From UBA6183 sp943372215 (GTDB lineage Bacteria > Bacteroidota > Bacteroidia > UKL13-3): a stretch of DNA of 64,000 nt. The notes under the pieces are model-generated. The model worked only from the letters and a program-made list of their open reading frames with translations. It ran no database searches and was not told the DNA's origin. Below, in pieces: positions 50,010-59,059 of the stretch. The DNA lies in the NCBI GenBank assembly GCA_943372215.1, contig CALRXU020000014.1:77950-141949 (forward strand), written 5' to 3'. Position 1 is the first letter of the stretch. Each line of letters begins with the position of its first letter. A program made the translations under genes and the position numbers.

Positions 50010-52307
50010 ATGACCCGACTAATATTTATTATCCTATTGCTTCTATCTAACTTGCTATTTGCAACAGCCCAACAAATAAACAATGGCCTTCTTTTATATT
50101 TACCATTCAATGCCAACCAAAATGATGAAAGTATAAATGGATTTCCTGGAACCTTAGTTAATTCGCCTTCTCGTGTAGCTGATAGGCATGGCAATGTGAA
50201 TGGTGCTTTTCAATTCAATGGTTCAAACCAATTGATTCGTTATGGCGACATTTTAGACAGTGTATTCTGTGCAACCCCGAATGCTAAGTTCTCCATCTCA
50301 GGTTGGTTTAAAGTAAGTGTGCTTCCAAGCACAGGATTAATAGGTGCAATTATTAGCAAATCTGCCGGGGGAGTAGGGCCCTACCAATGGATTACATATC
50401 TAGCTAGCGATGGTAAACTAGTCGCTGCTCTATGTAGTACCGCCATGGGACCAACAGATTATGTTGAAAAGAAAAGTGTAAATACACTAAGCGTAAATAT
50501 TTGGCATCATTTTGTGATGACTTTTGATGGCTCTCTCTCTAACCGTACAGACAGGATTCAATTATATGTAAACACTATTCAAAGTAACTTATTCACCAAC
50601 ATTGGTTTAATGGGTACTACTTCGATAAACACTGGCCAAGAGATTACAGTTGGAGCTGGGCATGCAGCTGGTAATCCAGCAACTGCAAATAACCAATATA
50701 ACGGGGCAGTGGATGATATCAGGATATATAATAGGGTTTTAACTTTGTCGGAAATTCAAGAGTTGGCTGAATTTAGAAGGACTTACTACAGCAAATCAAC
50801 AGGTAACCTGAATAGTTTAAGTACTTGGGGAACCAATACCGATGGCAGTGGAACAGCTCCGTTAAGCTTTGATTCTAGTAATGTTACTTACAGGATGGTA
50901 AATAACACCTCGCCAACCTTGGGAGGTAACCTGCGTATTAATGGTGCCAACAGCACTCTTATTTTTGGTGATGGTACCAATGCCTTTAATTTGGTAATAG
51001 GAGCCAATGATACCTTAAGTTGTGATAGCATGTTTTTGCAGAATAACATTACCCTTACCAATAGTGGTGCGTTGCTTTGTACTAAACTGGGTGCAGACAA
51101 TAGCAGCAATGTGCAATATATTCGTTCCTCTCCTCAACTGGTTGCTGCTGGTTCTTATGGTAACCTCGTGGCTTCCTCTTCTACCAAAACTCTTACAGGA
51201 AATACCACCATTAAGGGTACATTTGGTATGCTTGCTTCTATTAATTGTAATGGATTTAACTTAACCTTGGGCAGCAGTGCAACAAGCACTGGTTTGTTAA
51301 ACAGGTCTTCAGGTACTATTATTGGCCGTTTTACCCGTTGGTTTAACAATACTACTAATATAGGTGCTACTGGCTTGTTTCCTGTTGGAACTGCTACAAA
51401 ATATACCCCTTATCAAATGGAGTTTACCTCAGCACCTACTACTGGTGGATCTATTACTTGTGAGTTTATTACCGGAAACCCTGGTAATATTGGGTTGCCT
51501 CAGTTTGATTTTACTGCTGGAGCTGTGTTTATTGATAAGGCTGCAATAGATGGGATTTGGAGACTATCAGGTTCTGCAGTTACAGGGGGTACATTTAACG
51601 CAACAATTACGGCCAACAATTTTGTTGGGGTAAATAATTATGCTGACTTAAGATTGATTAGAAGGGCGCAAGCTGGAAGTTGGATCTTGCAAGGAAACGC
51701 CACTGTAAATGCTGGCTCTAATGCTGCTGCTATTGTTGGTAGAATTGGCCTTTCTGCCATTTATGGGGAGTATGGTATTGGGGGCGACCAATCGGTGAAT
51801 CCTTTACCTGTTAAATTGGTTGCTTTCACTGCATCATTAATCAATAATGACCGTGCATTATTACAATGGCAAACAGCTCAGGAGTTTAATGCGGACTATT
51901 TCATTGTGCAACGCTCTACTGACCAAATAAACTGGGTTGATAGGGGAACAATAAAAGCTAAAGGGGTTTCAAACAACTTGGTAAAATATGCATTGAATGA
52001 TGCCATTGAACAGTCTTTTGACATCATTTATTATCGCTTGGTAGAAGTAGACATCAATGGCAAAAAAACTGGTAGCAAAACCATTAGTGTAACACCTGGC
52101 AAAACGCCAGAGTTTAGCGTGTTTCCTAACCCCGCCCAACGCAACGTTTATGTGCAAGGGCTTGTTGGGGAAGCAACCGTTTATAACATCACCGGACTCC
52201 CCGTTTTAACCATTGCTAAAGAAGGTTGGGTAAACATTGAACACCTTAAAGCTGGCATCTATTTTGTTAAGTCTGCACAAAAAACAATCAAGCTGGTGAT
52301 AGAGTAG
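50010..52307 (+). CDS. LamG-domain protein with type IX sorting signal
   Basis: 765 residues. Signal peptide about 1-22, ending ATAQ. A LamG/concanavalin-type domain spans about 24-255 (LLYLPFNANQNDESI, FQFNGSNQLIRYGD, ISGWFKVSV, GAVDDIRIYNRVLTLSEIQELA). The middle third is a repetitive beta region rich in Thr, Asn and Gly. Residues ~595-685 are the standard pre-sorting beta domain (LPVKLVAFTASL, LQWQTAQEFNADYFIVQRS) and the last ~75 the Por sorting domain (VFPNPAQRNVYVQGLVG). It probably binds a ligand on the cell surface or in the medium after T9SS export. Single gene, convergent with the large membrane protein gene. Confidence 0.85.
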   Translation: MTRLIFIILLLLSNLLFATAQQINNGLLLYLPFNANQNDESINGFPGTLVNSPSRVADRHGNVNGAFQFNGSNQLIRYGDILDSVFCATPNAKFSISGWFKVSVLPSTGLIGAIISKSAGGVGPYQWITYLASDGKLVAALCSTAMGPTDYVEKKSVNTLSVNIWHHFVMTFDGSLSNRTDRIQLYVNTIQSNLFTNIGLMGTTSINTGQEITVGAGHAAGNPATANNQYNGAVDDIRIYNRVLTLSEIQELAEFRRTYYSKSTGNLNSLSTWGTNTDGSGTAPLSFDSSNVTYRMVNNTSPTLGGNLRINGANSTLIFGDGTNAFNLVIGANDTLSCDSMFLQNNITLTNSGALLCTKLGADNSSNVQYIRSSPQLVAAGSYGNLVASSSTKTLTGNTTIKGTFGMLASINCNGFNLTLGSSATSTGLLNRSSGTIIGRFTRWFNNTTNIGATGLFPVGTATKYTPYQMEFTSAPTTGGSITCEFITGNPGNIGLPQFDFTAGAVFIDKAAIDGIWRLSGSAVTGGTFNATITANNFVGVNNYADLRLIRRAQAGSWILQGNATVNAGSNAAAIVGRIGLSAIYGEYGIGGDQSVNPLPVKLVAFTASLINNDRALLQWQTAQEFNADYFIVQRSTDQINWVDRGTIKAKGVSNNLVKYALNDAIEQSFDIIYYRLVEVDINGKKTGSKTISVTPGKTPEFSVFPNPAQRNVYVQGLVGEATVYNITGLPVLTIAKEGWVNIEHLKAGIYFVKSAQKTIKLVIE

Positions 52308-52344
52308 CACATAGTGGTACTTAGCGTAAGTAAATACGGCCTCA

Positions 52345-55311
52345 CTATTTACCTCCCAACTCCTGATACTTTTGCATGCAATACTGTGCTTCTTGCTTTT
52401 TTCCCTGTTTTGTAAATACCTCAACCAAAAGGCGATAAGCCATTGCGTTTTTTGCATCTAAAGTTACACAGTAAGTTAAATTTTCTTCCGCTTTACCGTA
52501 TCCACCTACATTGTAATAAGCTAGCCCCAAATTGTAATACATTTGCGGAACACCATTGCCGCCTCTGCTTATTGCGTTTTCCAAATGCGTAATGGCCTCA
52601 TTGTTATTACCCCTGTTTAACTCAATACTTGCAGCATAATAATATGCATCAGTATAGTTTATTTTATAACTTAAAGATTGTTTCAGTAACTCTAGTGCCT
52701 TTTCAACATCTTTTTTACCATTCGCATAAAATAAACCTAGATTGCTATATGCCGAATAATTTTCCGGGAATATTTTAATGGATTGGTTTGTTGCCTCAAT
52801 AGCCTCATCTACCCGCTGAGCTGAATATAAAGCCATTCCTTTCATTCGAAAGGCCTCTTCATCCATTGGGTTATCGTTACAAGCGTTGGTAAAATAATAA
52901 ATGGCTGAATCAAGCCGGCCTTGTTCTAACGCTTTGTATCCTAAAGGCATATGATATTGGCTACGTTTTACCACTACACACAACGGAATCCCATCTGCTT
53001 TCACCTCATAAACCGTTCCTTTGGGTGGGTATCCGCCATTTAGCAATTCATTTTTTGAATAGGTACGTGACGTATAAATTGCATAATCCCAAAATGGTTT
53101 TCCTTCCTCGTACTCTCGCACCCATTGGAATTGAATATCTGGGTTTATTCTCTGTGCGTAATATGCCGCTGTTAATGGTTCATTATTAATGGCCACTACA
53201 AGCTTGCCTTTGGGGTGTTTATGAGCAATCCATTCAGCAGCCTCACGACAAGAGTTTGAATAATAATCTAATTCATAATTTCCATAGGCACCTTTTGTTC
53301 CACCAATAAGCTCGTTATAATAAACTACCTCATTTGGATGGTTACTTATCATCCATGTTGCTGGAAGTGCAATAAAACCCAATAATATAATTGTTACTGA
53401 TACTTGTATGATTTTGTTTTTACTTATCATAAATAATGATTCCCAGCCCAAGGCAGTAAGAATAATTAGAGGAGGGTAGGTAAATAAATAGTGTCTCCAT
53501 CCATTATAATAATACATACTTTGTGTTTCAGCATAAACAATGGGAAACAACAAAACGAAAAGTACCATTGGGATAAAAATGGCATTGGCTTTAAACCTTT
53601 TTTTCCAAACAAAAGCGGAGCCCAACAATAAAACAAAACCAGCTATGACGTACAATGGCGAGTTTATGATAATAAACTTAGGCAAATAGTACCAAGGAAC
53701 ATTTGCCATATATAGGCGTTTACCTTCAAACAATTCATGATTAAAGGTGAAGAACTCAGCACTTGTTGATTTCTTTAATGCTACATACCAATTTGTTAAT
53801 GGTTCCTCCTGCCCAAATGGCCATAAAGAAATACCCACCAAATGAGCAATAATAACAATAGTTACACCACTTGTAAAATAGGCAAAAAACGTAGTTGATG
53901 CCTTAGCAAATCCATTGTTTCTAGCACTTGCTAACCAGCTGACTCCCATAAACAAACCAGTGTAGGCATAAAAAACAACACCCCCGATACGCGATCCAAT
54001 TGCCATTCCTATTCCAGCACCACACCATAACAAATAAGTGAATTTTGGTGATGGTAAATGCTTAATTACTTTAATCAGATAATACAATGCCATCATACAA
54101 CCCGCAGCAAAAGGAATATCTGTAGGATTATTCATTCCATGTCCGAAAAAAACCGGACTGAACAGAATAAATACAAATGCAAATAACCCGCTCCTCCATG
54201 TACCCACTTCCTTTGCTGCCAAAGCGGCAAACAGCATTGCTAAAAAACTATATAAGGCATTTAAAAAATGACGTGTTTCAAACTCACCCCATGCTAGTAT
54301 ATTTTTGTTAAGCCATGCCGATATTACATTAAAATGCTCACCATAATACCTAAATTCATTCATGCTAGAGGTCTCGCTCAAAGCCGTTTTGTCTTCCCCA
54401 TCTGATTCAAAATATTTCAACATGTCATAACCGTACATATTATGTCTTTTGGCATCCCAAGTAATGCCATAGTCAAAACTTAGTGTTGGCAGTAATATGA
54501 GAGCCGCCAAAACAATCAACAAAAAAGTTAACCGAAAATACGGATGATTACCACCTGATTTTGTCTCTCGTTGTTGTTGAAATGCCTCCCGAATGAACCA
54601 GTTAAAACGAGAAGAAATACCTGTCCCGATGATATGCCCTAACTTACCAAAAACTTGAACATTATCTTTTAACGATAATGTATATGTATGAATAGGTTCA
54701 TTTTCGTAAGCTGCCTTGCACAAAAGCGCTAAGCTTGTATTGTAGTTTTTTGAAAAGTAGTCCTTTACAATATTTTTATCAAAAAAGGTGTATTGCTGGG
54801 TATAGTCTTTTAACGGTAAGGGTAACAACAGTTGTCCTAAAAAATTGAACAACAGCCTCTTTAAACGCAACGTGAATGGGTTGTTTAGTTTCCCTGAGGT
54901 TTTATTAAACTCCCCAACATAAACGCCTGATGTTGTTAAACTTTTTTTGTTTTGCTGAAATGATGACAGTACTTGGTTGATGTTTAAAGTGTTATGCTCA
55001 TCAGCAACATATGCCCATTTGGCTTTGCTTTCTTCAATTTCTGCTAAAAAAGCAACATCACCAAATGAACCTACTTTACAACGATCTTTACTTACTAAAT
55101 CAGCAATATCCTTTTGATTTTCAATATCATTGTTGCTATTTTCATTTACAACAAACAGTGTTGCATTTACTTTGGATTTACCGATAGGCAACGCCAGTTG
55201 TTTTCCAATAAACTCGTTATTTTTACCATTTGCATAAACAACACACATCAAATCGGGTTGTGTATCAACAGGTACTGATAGTTCTTCAATCGTTTGCTTT
55301 TGTTTTTTCAT
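52345..55311 (-). CDS. GT2-like/GT39-like/TPR fusion membrane protein
   Basis: 988 residues. Residues ~20-250 resemble a degenerate DPM1-type GT2 domain: alternating ATLFVVNENSNND, an AYVADEHNT region where active enzymes have DxD, and LLLPLPLKDYTQQYTFF, as in the family's LPLKDPTSGF motif. About 265-690 carry some eleven membrane segments with the GT39/PMT-like layout (YYNGWRHYLF-type loop, periplasmic aspartate near SFDYGITWDAKRHNMYG). Residues ~800-988 hold about five TPRs. Such fusions could move a lipid-linked sugar to an acceptor. It stands next to the glycan cluster and shares its likely dolichol-phosphate-like donor route. Function is inferred only. Confidence 0.7.
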   Translation of the reverse strand: MKKQKQTIEELSVPVDTQPDLMCVVYANGKNNEFIGKQLALPIGKSKVNATLFVVNENSNNDIENQKDIADLVSKDRCKVGSFGDVAFLAEIEESKAKWAYVADEHNTLNINQVLSSFQQNKKSLTTSGVYVGEFNKTSGKLNNPFTLRLKRLLFNFLGQLLLPLPLKDYTQQYTFFDKNIVKDYFSKNYNTSLALLCKAAYENEPIHTYTLSLKDNVQVFGKLGHIIGTGISSRFNWFIREAFQQQRETKSGGNHPYFRLTFLLIVLAALILLPTLSFDYGITWDAKRHNMYGYDMLKYFESDGEDKTALSETSSMNEFRYYGEHFNVISAWLNKNILAWGEFETRHFLNALYSFLAMLFAALAAKEVGTWRSGLFAFVFILFSPVFFGHGMNNPTDIPFAAGCMMALYYLIKVIKHLPSPKFTYLLWCGAGIGMAIGSRIGGVVFYAYTGLFMGVSWLASARNNGFAKASTTFFAYFTSGVTIVIIAHLVGISLWPFGQEEPLTNWYVALKKSTSAEFFTFNHELFEGKRLYMANVPWYYLPKFIIINSPLYVIAGFVLLLGSAFVWKKRFKANAIFIPMVLFVLLFPIVYAETQSMYYYNGWRHYLFTYPPLIILTALGWESLFMISKNKIIQVSVTIILLGFIALPATWMISNHPNEVVYYNELIGGTKGAYGNYELDYYSNSCREAAEWIAHKHPKGKLVVAINNEPLTAAYYAQRINPDIQFQWVREYEEGKPFWDYAIYTSRTYSKNELLNGGYPPKGTVYEVKADGIPLCVVVKRSQYHMPLGYKALEQGRLDSAIYYFTNACNDNPMDEEAFRMKGMALYSAQRVDEAIEATNQSIKIFPENYSAYSNLGLFYANGKKDVEKALELLKQSLSYKINYTDAYYYAASIELNRGNNNEAITHLENAISRGGNGVPQMYYNLGLAYYNVGGYGKAEENLTYCVTLDAKNAMAYRLLVEVFTKQGKKQEAQYCMQKYQELGGK

Positions 55312-55513
55312 TGGCGTTATTCAATAAACGAAACTAAGAAAAATGATGTAAGTATCCGCATAGATATTTCATTTCAATAACCTGATTCTCTCAAAAAAGA
55401 CCCATTACCATAGTAAACTGATTATCTATTTATTATTTAAATAGCAAATGCCCTAAATAGCATTAAATAGCGTTTCTTATATTTCTAAAATTATGTTATT
55501 CTTGCTTAATTTT

Positions 55514-56950
55514 ATGAACAAAGACAGCAAAGCAAAGCGGGTCGCAGTTATTGGAGCGGGGCCAGCCGGTATTACTTGTGCATACCAATTAGTAAAACAA
55601 GGTATAGAAGTACATTTATATGAAGCCGCTCCTCAAGTTGGGGGGTTGGCTAAAACCTTAAACCTTTGGGGACAAAAAGTAGATCTTGGGCCACACCGTT
55701 TTTTTAGTGACGATACCCGTGTTAACAAATTATGGTTAGAAGTAGCTGGCAAAGACTATCGCATGGTAGATCGTTTAACAAGGATTTACTATAAGAACAA
55801 TTTTTATTTCTATCCAGTAAAAGCATTTGACGCTTTAAGCAAGTTAGGGTTGTTTACTTCAGCCTTATGTGTGCTGAGTTACTTTAAAGAAAAAGTGTTG
55901 CCAACCAAACAAGATGGTACTTTTGAAAGCTGGGTTACAAATAGATTTGGGAAAAGTTTATATGAAATTTTCTTTAAAACTTATACTGAAAAACTTTGGG
56001 GTATAAAATGCAATGAGTTGGATGCAGATTTTGCTGCTCAGCGAATTAAAAAGTTCTCATTGGGCGAGGCAATGAAAAACGCACTGGGAATTGGCGGTAC
56101 AAAGCATAAAACGCTGGTTGACCAGTTTGCATATCCTACAGGAGGAACAGGGATGATATATGAGCGAATGCAAACTTTTATTAACGCCAACGGTGGTGCC
56201 GTTAAATGCAACACTCCTGTTAAACGTGTGCTAAAGGATGGAGATGTTGCCAATGCAATAGAATTAACAACGGGAGAGGTGCTGCATTATGACCATATCG
56301 TTTCCACCATGCCATTTACAATCATGGTGAAGCAACTACCCGATGTTCCTCAAGAGATTGTTAACTTCGCCAATAAGCTTTCGTTTCGCAATACCATATT
56401 GGTTTATTTAAACATTGAGGGTAAAGACTTATTTCCAGATAACTGGTTGTACGTGCATTCAGCTGATGTTGAAACAGGTCGTATCTCTAACTTTAGAAAC
56501 TATGTTCCCGAAATTAATCAAGGTGAAGAGAGTACAATTGTAGCAATGGAATATTGGTGTTATGATACCGACCTGATGTGGAAAATGAGCGAAGAAGAAC
56601 TCATTGACTTAGGTAAAAAAGAGTTAAATAAAACTGGATTAAATAAAGGTGCTCCTATAACAAACGGGTTTGTGTATAAAATTCAGCGTTGTTACCCAGT
56701 TTATAGCAATAATTACAAAGATGTGCTTAAGCCCATTGAAAACTATTTGAATACGATTAGTGGTTTAAGTGTTATTGGACGTTATGGTGCATTTAAATAT
56801 AACAACCAAGACCACAGTATCTTAATGGGCATATTAGCGGCAGAAAATATTGTAAGTGATGCAGGCCATAATTTATGGGACATCAATACCGATTACGATA
56901 ACTATCAAGAGCGTTCAACCATAACCGCAGCAGGATTGAGTAACAACTAA
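55514..56950 (+). CDS. NAD(P)/FAD-dependent oxidoreductase (UGM/amine-oxidase-like)
   Basis: 478 residues from ATG 55514; ATG 55493 adds seven hydrophobic residues and lies near a TATTCTTG box, so it is less likely. The FAD motif is VAVIGAGPAGITCAYQLVKQ, followed by GGLAKTL and DLGPHRFF, which recall UDP-galactopyranose mutase and protoporphyrinogen oxidase-like enzymes (the PRK07208 type). The C-terminus has SVIGRYGAFKYNNQDHSI near the flavin. In surface-glycan regions such proteins often act on lipid-linked or nucleotide sugars. It follows the GT39-like gene but on the other strand. Reaction unknown. Confidence 0.8.
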   Translation: MNKDSKAKRVAVIGAGPAGITCAYQLVKQGIEVHLYEAAPQVGGLAKTLNLWGQKVDLGPHRFFSDDTRVNKLWLEVAGKDYRMVDRLTRIYYKNNFYFYPVKAFDALSKLGLFTSALCVLSYFKEKVLPTKQDGTFESWVTNRFGKSLYEIFFKTYTEKLWGIKCNELDADFAAQRIKKFSLGEAMKNALGIGGTKHKTLVDQFAYPTGGTGMIYERMQTFINANGGAVKCNTPVKRVLKDGDVANAIELTTGEVLHYDHIVSTMPFTIMVKQLPDVPQEIVNFANKLSFRNTILVYLNIEGKDLFPDNWLYVHSADVETGRISNFRNYVPEINQGEESTIVAMEYWCYDTDLMWKMSEEELIDLGKKELNKTGLNKGAPITNGFVYKIQRCYPVYSNNYKDVLKPIENYLNTISGLSVIGRYGAFKYNNQDHSILMGILAAENIVSDAGHNLWDINTDYDNYQERSTITAAGLSNN

Positions 56951-57135
56951 TAGATTTTTTTACTTTTTTCAAGCGCTTTTGGTTATAGGTATAGTCTGAT
57001 TTAGTGCCTTTCCAGAACTCATTCATAAAAATGCATGAGCAAGAGTTTATGAATAGCATCATCATTAGCTGTTTAATACTTAAAACAAGAGGAATAGAAT
57101 CCCGCCAAATACATTAAACCGTTTTTGTATTTGCT

Positions 57136-57143
57136 TAATTTTG
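57136..57143 (+). promoter_or_regulatory. -7 promoter element of the DUF1801 gene (TAATTTTG)
   Basis: Exact TAnnTTTG match 34 bases before ATG 57178. No clear -33 element. Confidence 0.5.
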
Positions 57144-57177
57144 TGCAACATTATCCTAATGAGAAAGAAATAGCTGC

Positions 57178-57573
57178 ATGGAAAAATACCACGATGTAAA
57201 CGCGTACTTTTTTGATTTGATGCCTTGGCAGCAACAAACTTGTTTTGCAATTCATCAGATGATACTTAATGCTAATCCAATAATACAATGCAGCATTAAA
57301 TACAATATTCCCTTTTATACTTACCACGGCTATTTAGCCTATTTGGGGTTGTATCAACAACGCCATCTCATTATGGGGTTTTGTCAAGGGCATTTGATGG
57401 CAGATGAAGCCAATTTGCTTAAACATGATGCTGGACAAAAACAAATCAGGCATTGGCGGTTTTCTGAATCAGAACCCATAAATTGGGAACTTCTTATACA
57501 ATACATTAACGAGGCCTTAATTATCAATGAGCAACTTAAATCCATTTCACATAAGAAAAGCAACAGTAACTGA
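57178..57573 (+). CDS. DUF1801-type small protein
   Basis: 131 residues. The arrangement of YFFDLMPWQQQTCFAIHQMI, the SIKYNIPFYTYHG stretch and a C-terminal helix resembles DUF1801/YdhG-like proteins (an iron-chaperone-type fold with no agreed function). No signal peptide. Its 3' end overlaps the GNAT gene by 47 bases in another frame, so they are probably translated from one mRNA. A weak call by motif, but the gene is real by promoter and coding pattern. Confidence 0.7.
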   Translation: MEKYHDVNAYFFDLMPWQQQTCFAIHQMILNANPIIQCSIKYNIPFYTYHGYLAYLGLYQQRHLIMGFCQGHLMADEANLLKHDAGQKQIRHWRFSESEPINWELLIQYINEALIINEQLKSISHKKSNSN

Positions 57574-58051
57574 CGCTGTGGTTCTGGCCCAAATTGGAAG
57601 TACAACTTTTTATGACACCTTCAGACCTTACAATACAGAAGAAGATATGCAATTGTATCTCAATAAAACGTATCAACCTTCTGTTGTAAAAGAGAACCTT
57701 TCTAACCCAAGCGTCCATTATTACCTTTGTTTAGTGGATGAAAAGGTTGTTGGTTACATTAAACTCATCCACAACAATACCTATGAACATTTGGCGGGAA
57801 AGACCATTGAGCTGGAAAAAATTTATGTTCTTCAATCTCATTTTGGAACTGAGGCAGGTAAATTACTGATGCAACAAGCCATTATGCACAGCCGATTAAA
57901 CCAGTTTGACATACTTTTTTTGGGAGTGTGGAAAGAAAATACACGGGCTGTGCGATTTTATGAAAAAACAGGATTTACCATTTTCTCTACCCGCTTTTTT
58001 AAGCTTGGAGAGCGCCTGTGTGAGGATTACATGATGAAACTGGTGTTATAA
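57527..58051 (+). CDS. GNAT-family N-acetyltransferase
   Basis: 174 residues. The domain begins at once (FHIRKATVTDAVVLAQIG), with motif A (IYVLQSHFGTEAGKLLM, the acetyl-CoA loop, slightly divergent from QxxGxG/A) and motif B (FDILFLGVWKENTRAVRFYEKTGF). It overlaps the DUF1801 gene by 47 bases, and no later ATG preserves the domain. The substrate is unknown. Its last six bases overlap the end of the convergent Nudix gene. Confidence 0.85.
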   Translation: MSNLNPFHIRKATVTDAVVLAQIGSTTFYDTFRPYNTEEDMQLYLNKTYQPSVVKENLSNPSVHYYLCLVDEKVVGYIKLIHNNTYEHLAGKTIELEKIYVLQSHFGTEAGKLLMQQAIMHSRLNQFDILFLGVWKENTRAVRFYEKTGFTIFSTRFFKLGERLCEDYMMKLVL

Positions 58052-58606
58052 TTTCCCCTCTAAAAACAACAACTTTACTTTTAATATGGCTGCTACAGAC
58101 AGGCTATCTGCTATTTTACCATCCAGAACCAGTTGATAAGCTTCTTCAAAAGGTAACTTTCTTACCTCTAGCTCCTCGCCATCATCTGGATTGGCTTCTT
58201 TAAAACGTAATCCCCTTGCCAAATAAAGAAATGCCAATTCATCAGTTGCTGAGTTGCTCAATTGCATCTCCTGAATCAATTGCCAATCACTAGCAATAAT
58301 ACCTGTCTCCTCTTCAAGTTCCCGTTGAGCAGAAATTAGTGGATCTATTCCAATTTGGCCACCTCCTTCAGGTATTTCCCACGTGTAGGCATTTAATGGA
58401 AACCTGTATTGACCAACCAACCAGGTGTTGTTAAATTCATCCAATACCAATATTCCTAATGCTAAGTTTTTAAAATGTACCACTCCATAAACGCCCTTAC
58501 TTCCCGATGAGTTTGTTACATCATGGTGTGTAACTGTTATCCAGGCATTGTCATAAATCTTCTCTTTTCTATCTATTTTCCACGGGTTTAAACCTATAGT
58601 TTCCAT
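58046..58606 (-). CDS. Nudix hydrolase (ADP-ribose pyrophosphatase-like)
   Basis: 186 residues from ATG 58606. Another start at 58633 would lie ahead of the likely transcript start (a near-consensus TTTATTTG at 58631-58638). The Nudix core RELEEETGII is intact, so the catalytic metal ligands are present, but the first glutamate of the GX5E part is an isoleucine (GGGQIGIDPL). A preceding WEIPEGG is typical of ADP-sugar or nucleoside-diphosphate-linked pyrophosphatases. It probably removes ADP-ribose or a related nucleotide sugar. Divergent from a lipoprotein gene. Confidence 0.85.
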   Translation of the reverse strand: METIGLNPWKIDRKEKIYDNAWITVTHHDVTNSSGSKGVYGVVHFKNLALGILVLDEFNNTWLVGQYRFPLNAYTWEIPEGGGQIGIDPLISAQRELEEETGIIASDWQLIQEMQLSNSATDELAFLYLARGLRFKEANPDDGEELEVRKLPFEEAYQLVLDGKIADSLSVAAILKVKLLFLEGKL

Positions 58607-58648
58607 ATGTATTACTTTTACTAAATTGCACAAATAAATAAAATAATC

Positions 58649-59059
58649 ATGCGTAGTAAGATTCTTTTTTCAGCGTTGTTTTTAGTTGTAACAGCAAGTA
58701 TAATTCTACATTCATGTGGAAGAAGTAGCAACGACAACAATGATGATTCCCAACCCATTATTACCAATGATTCTTCCGAGTTTAATGGTCGGTTAAAGGC
58801 TGAAATCAGAAATATGAACAATGGCTTAGAAAGTAATGCTTCCGTTTATTTATATGCCACGTACCCTGACTTCATTAATAATATCCCACTAAACTTTGTA
58901 TTTTCTAATAGTGCCGGCATAGCCGATTTCGGGTTTCTATTGCAAGGCAATTATTACTTATTTGCACGAAGCGGAAAAAACAGCTCACAAACCGATACCG
59001 CGGCCGTTCAGGTGTTAAGCAAAAGAGAAACCATTAAAATCATGCGTGTAACCAACTAG
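58649..59059 (+). CDS. Predicted small lipoprotein, unknown function
   Basis: 136 residues. A hydrophobic leader (FSALFLVVTASIILHSC) ends in lipobox LHSC, with the lipid cysteine at about residue 24. An Asn/Asp-rich linker follows, then a beta-rich domain (SVYLYATYPDF, YYLFARSGKN). It reads as an Ig-like or carboxypeptidase-regulatory-like fold but no motif confirms that. Its stop codon abuts the stop of the convergent amidohydrolase gene with no base between. Function unknown. Confidence 0.7.
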   Translation: MRSKILFSALFLVVTASIILHSCGRSSNDNNDDSQPIITNDSSEFNGRLKAEIRNMNNGLESNASVYLYATYPDFINNIPLNFVFSNSAGIADFGFLLQGNYYLFARSGKNSSQTDTAAVQVLSKRETIKIMRVTN

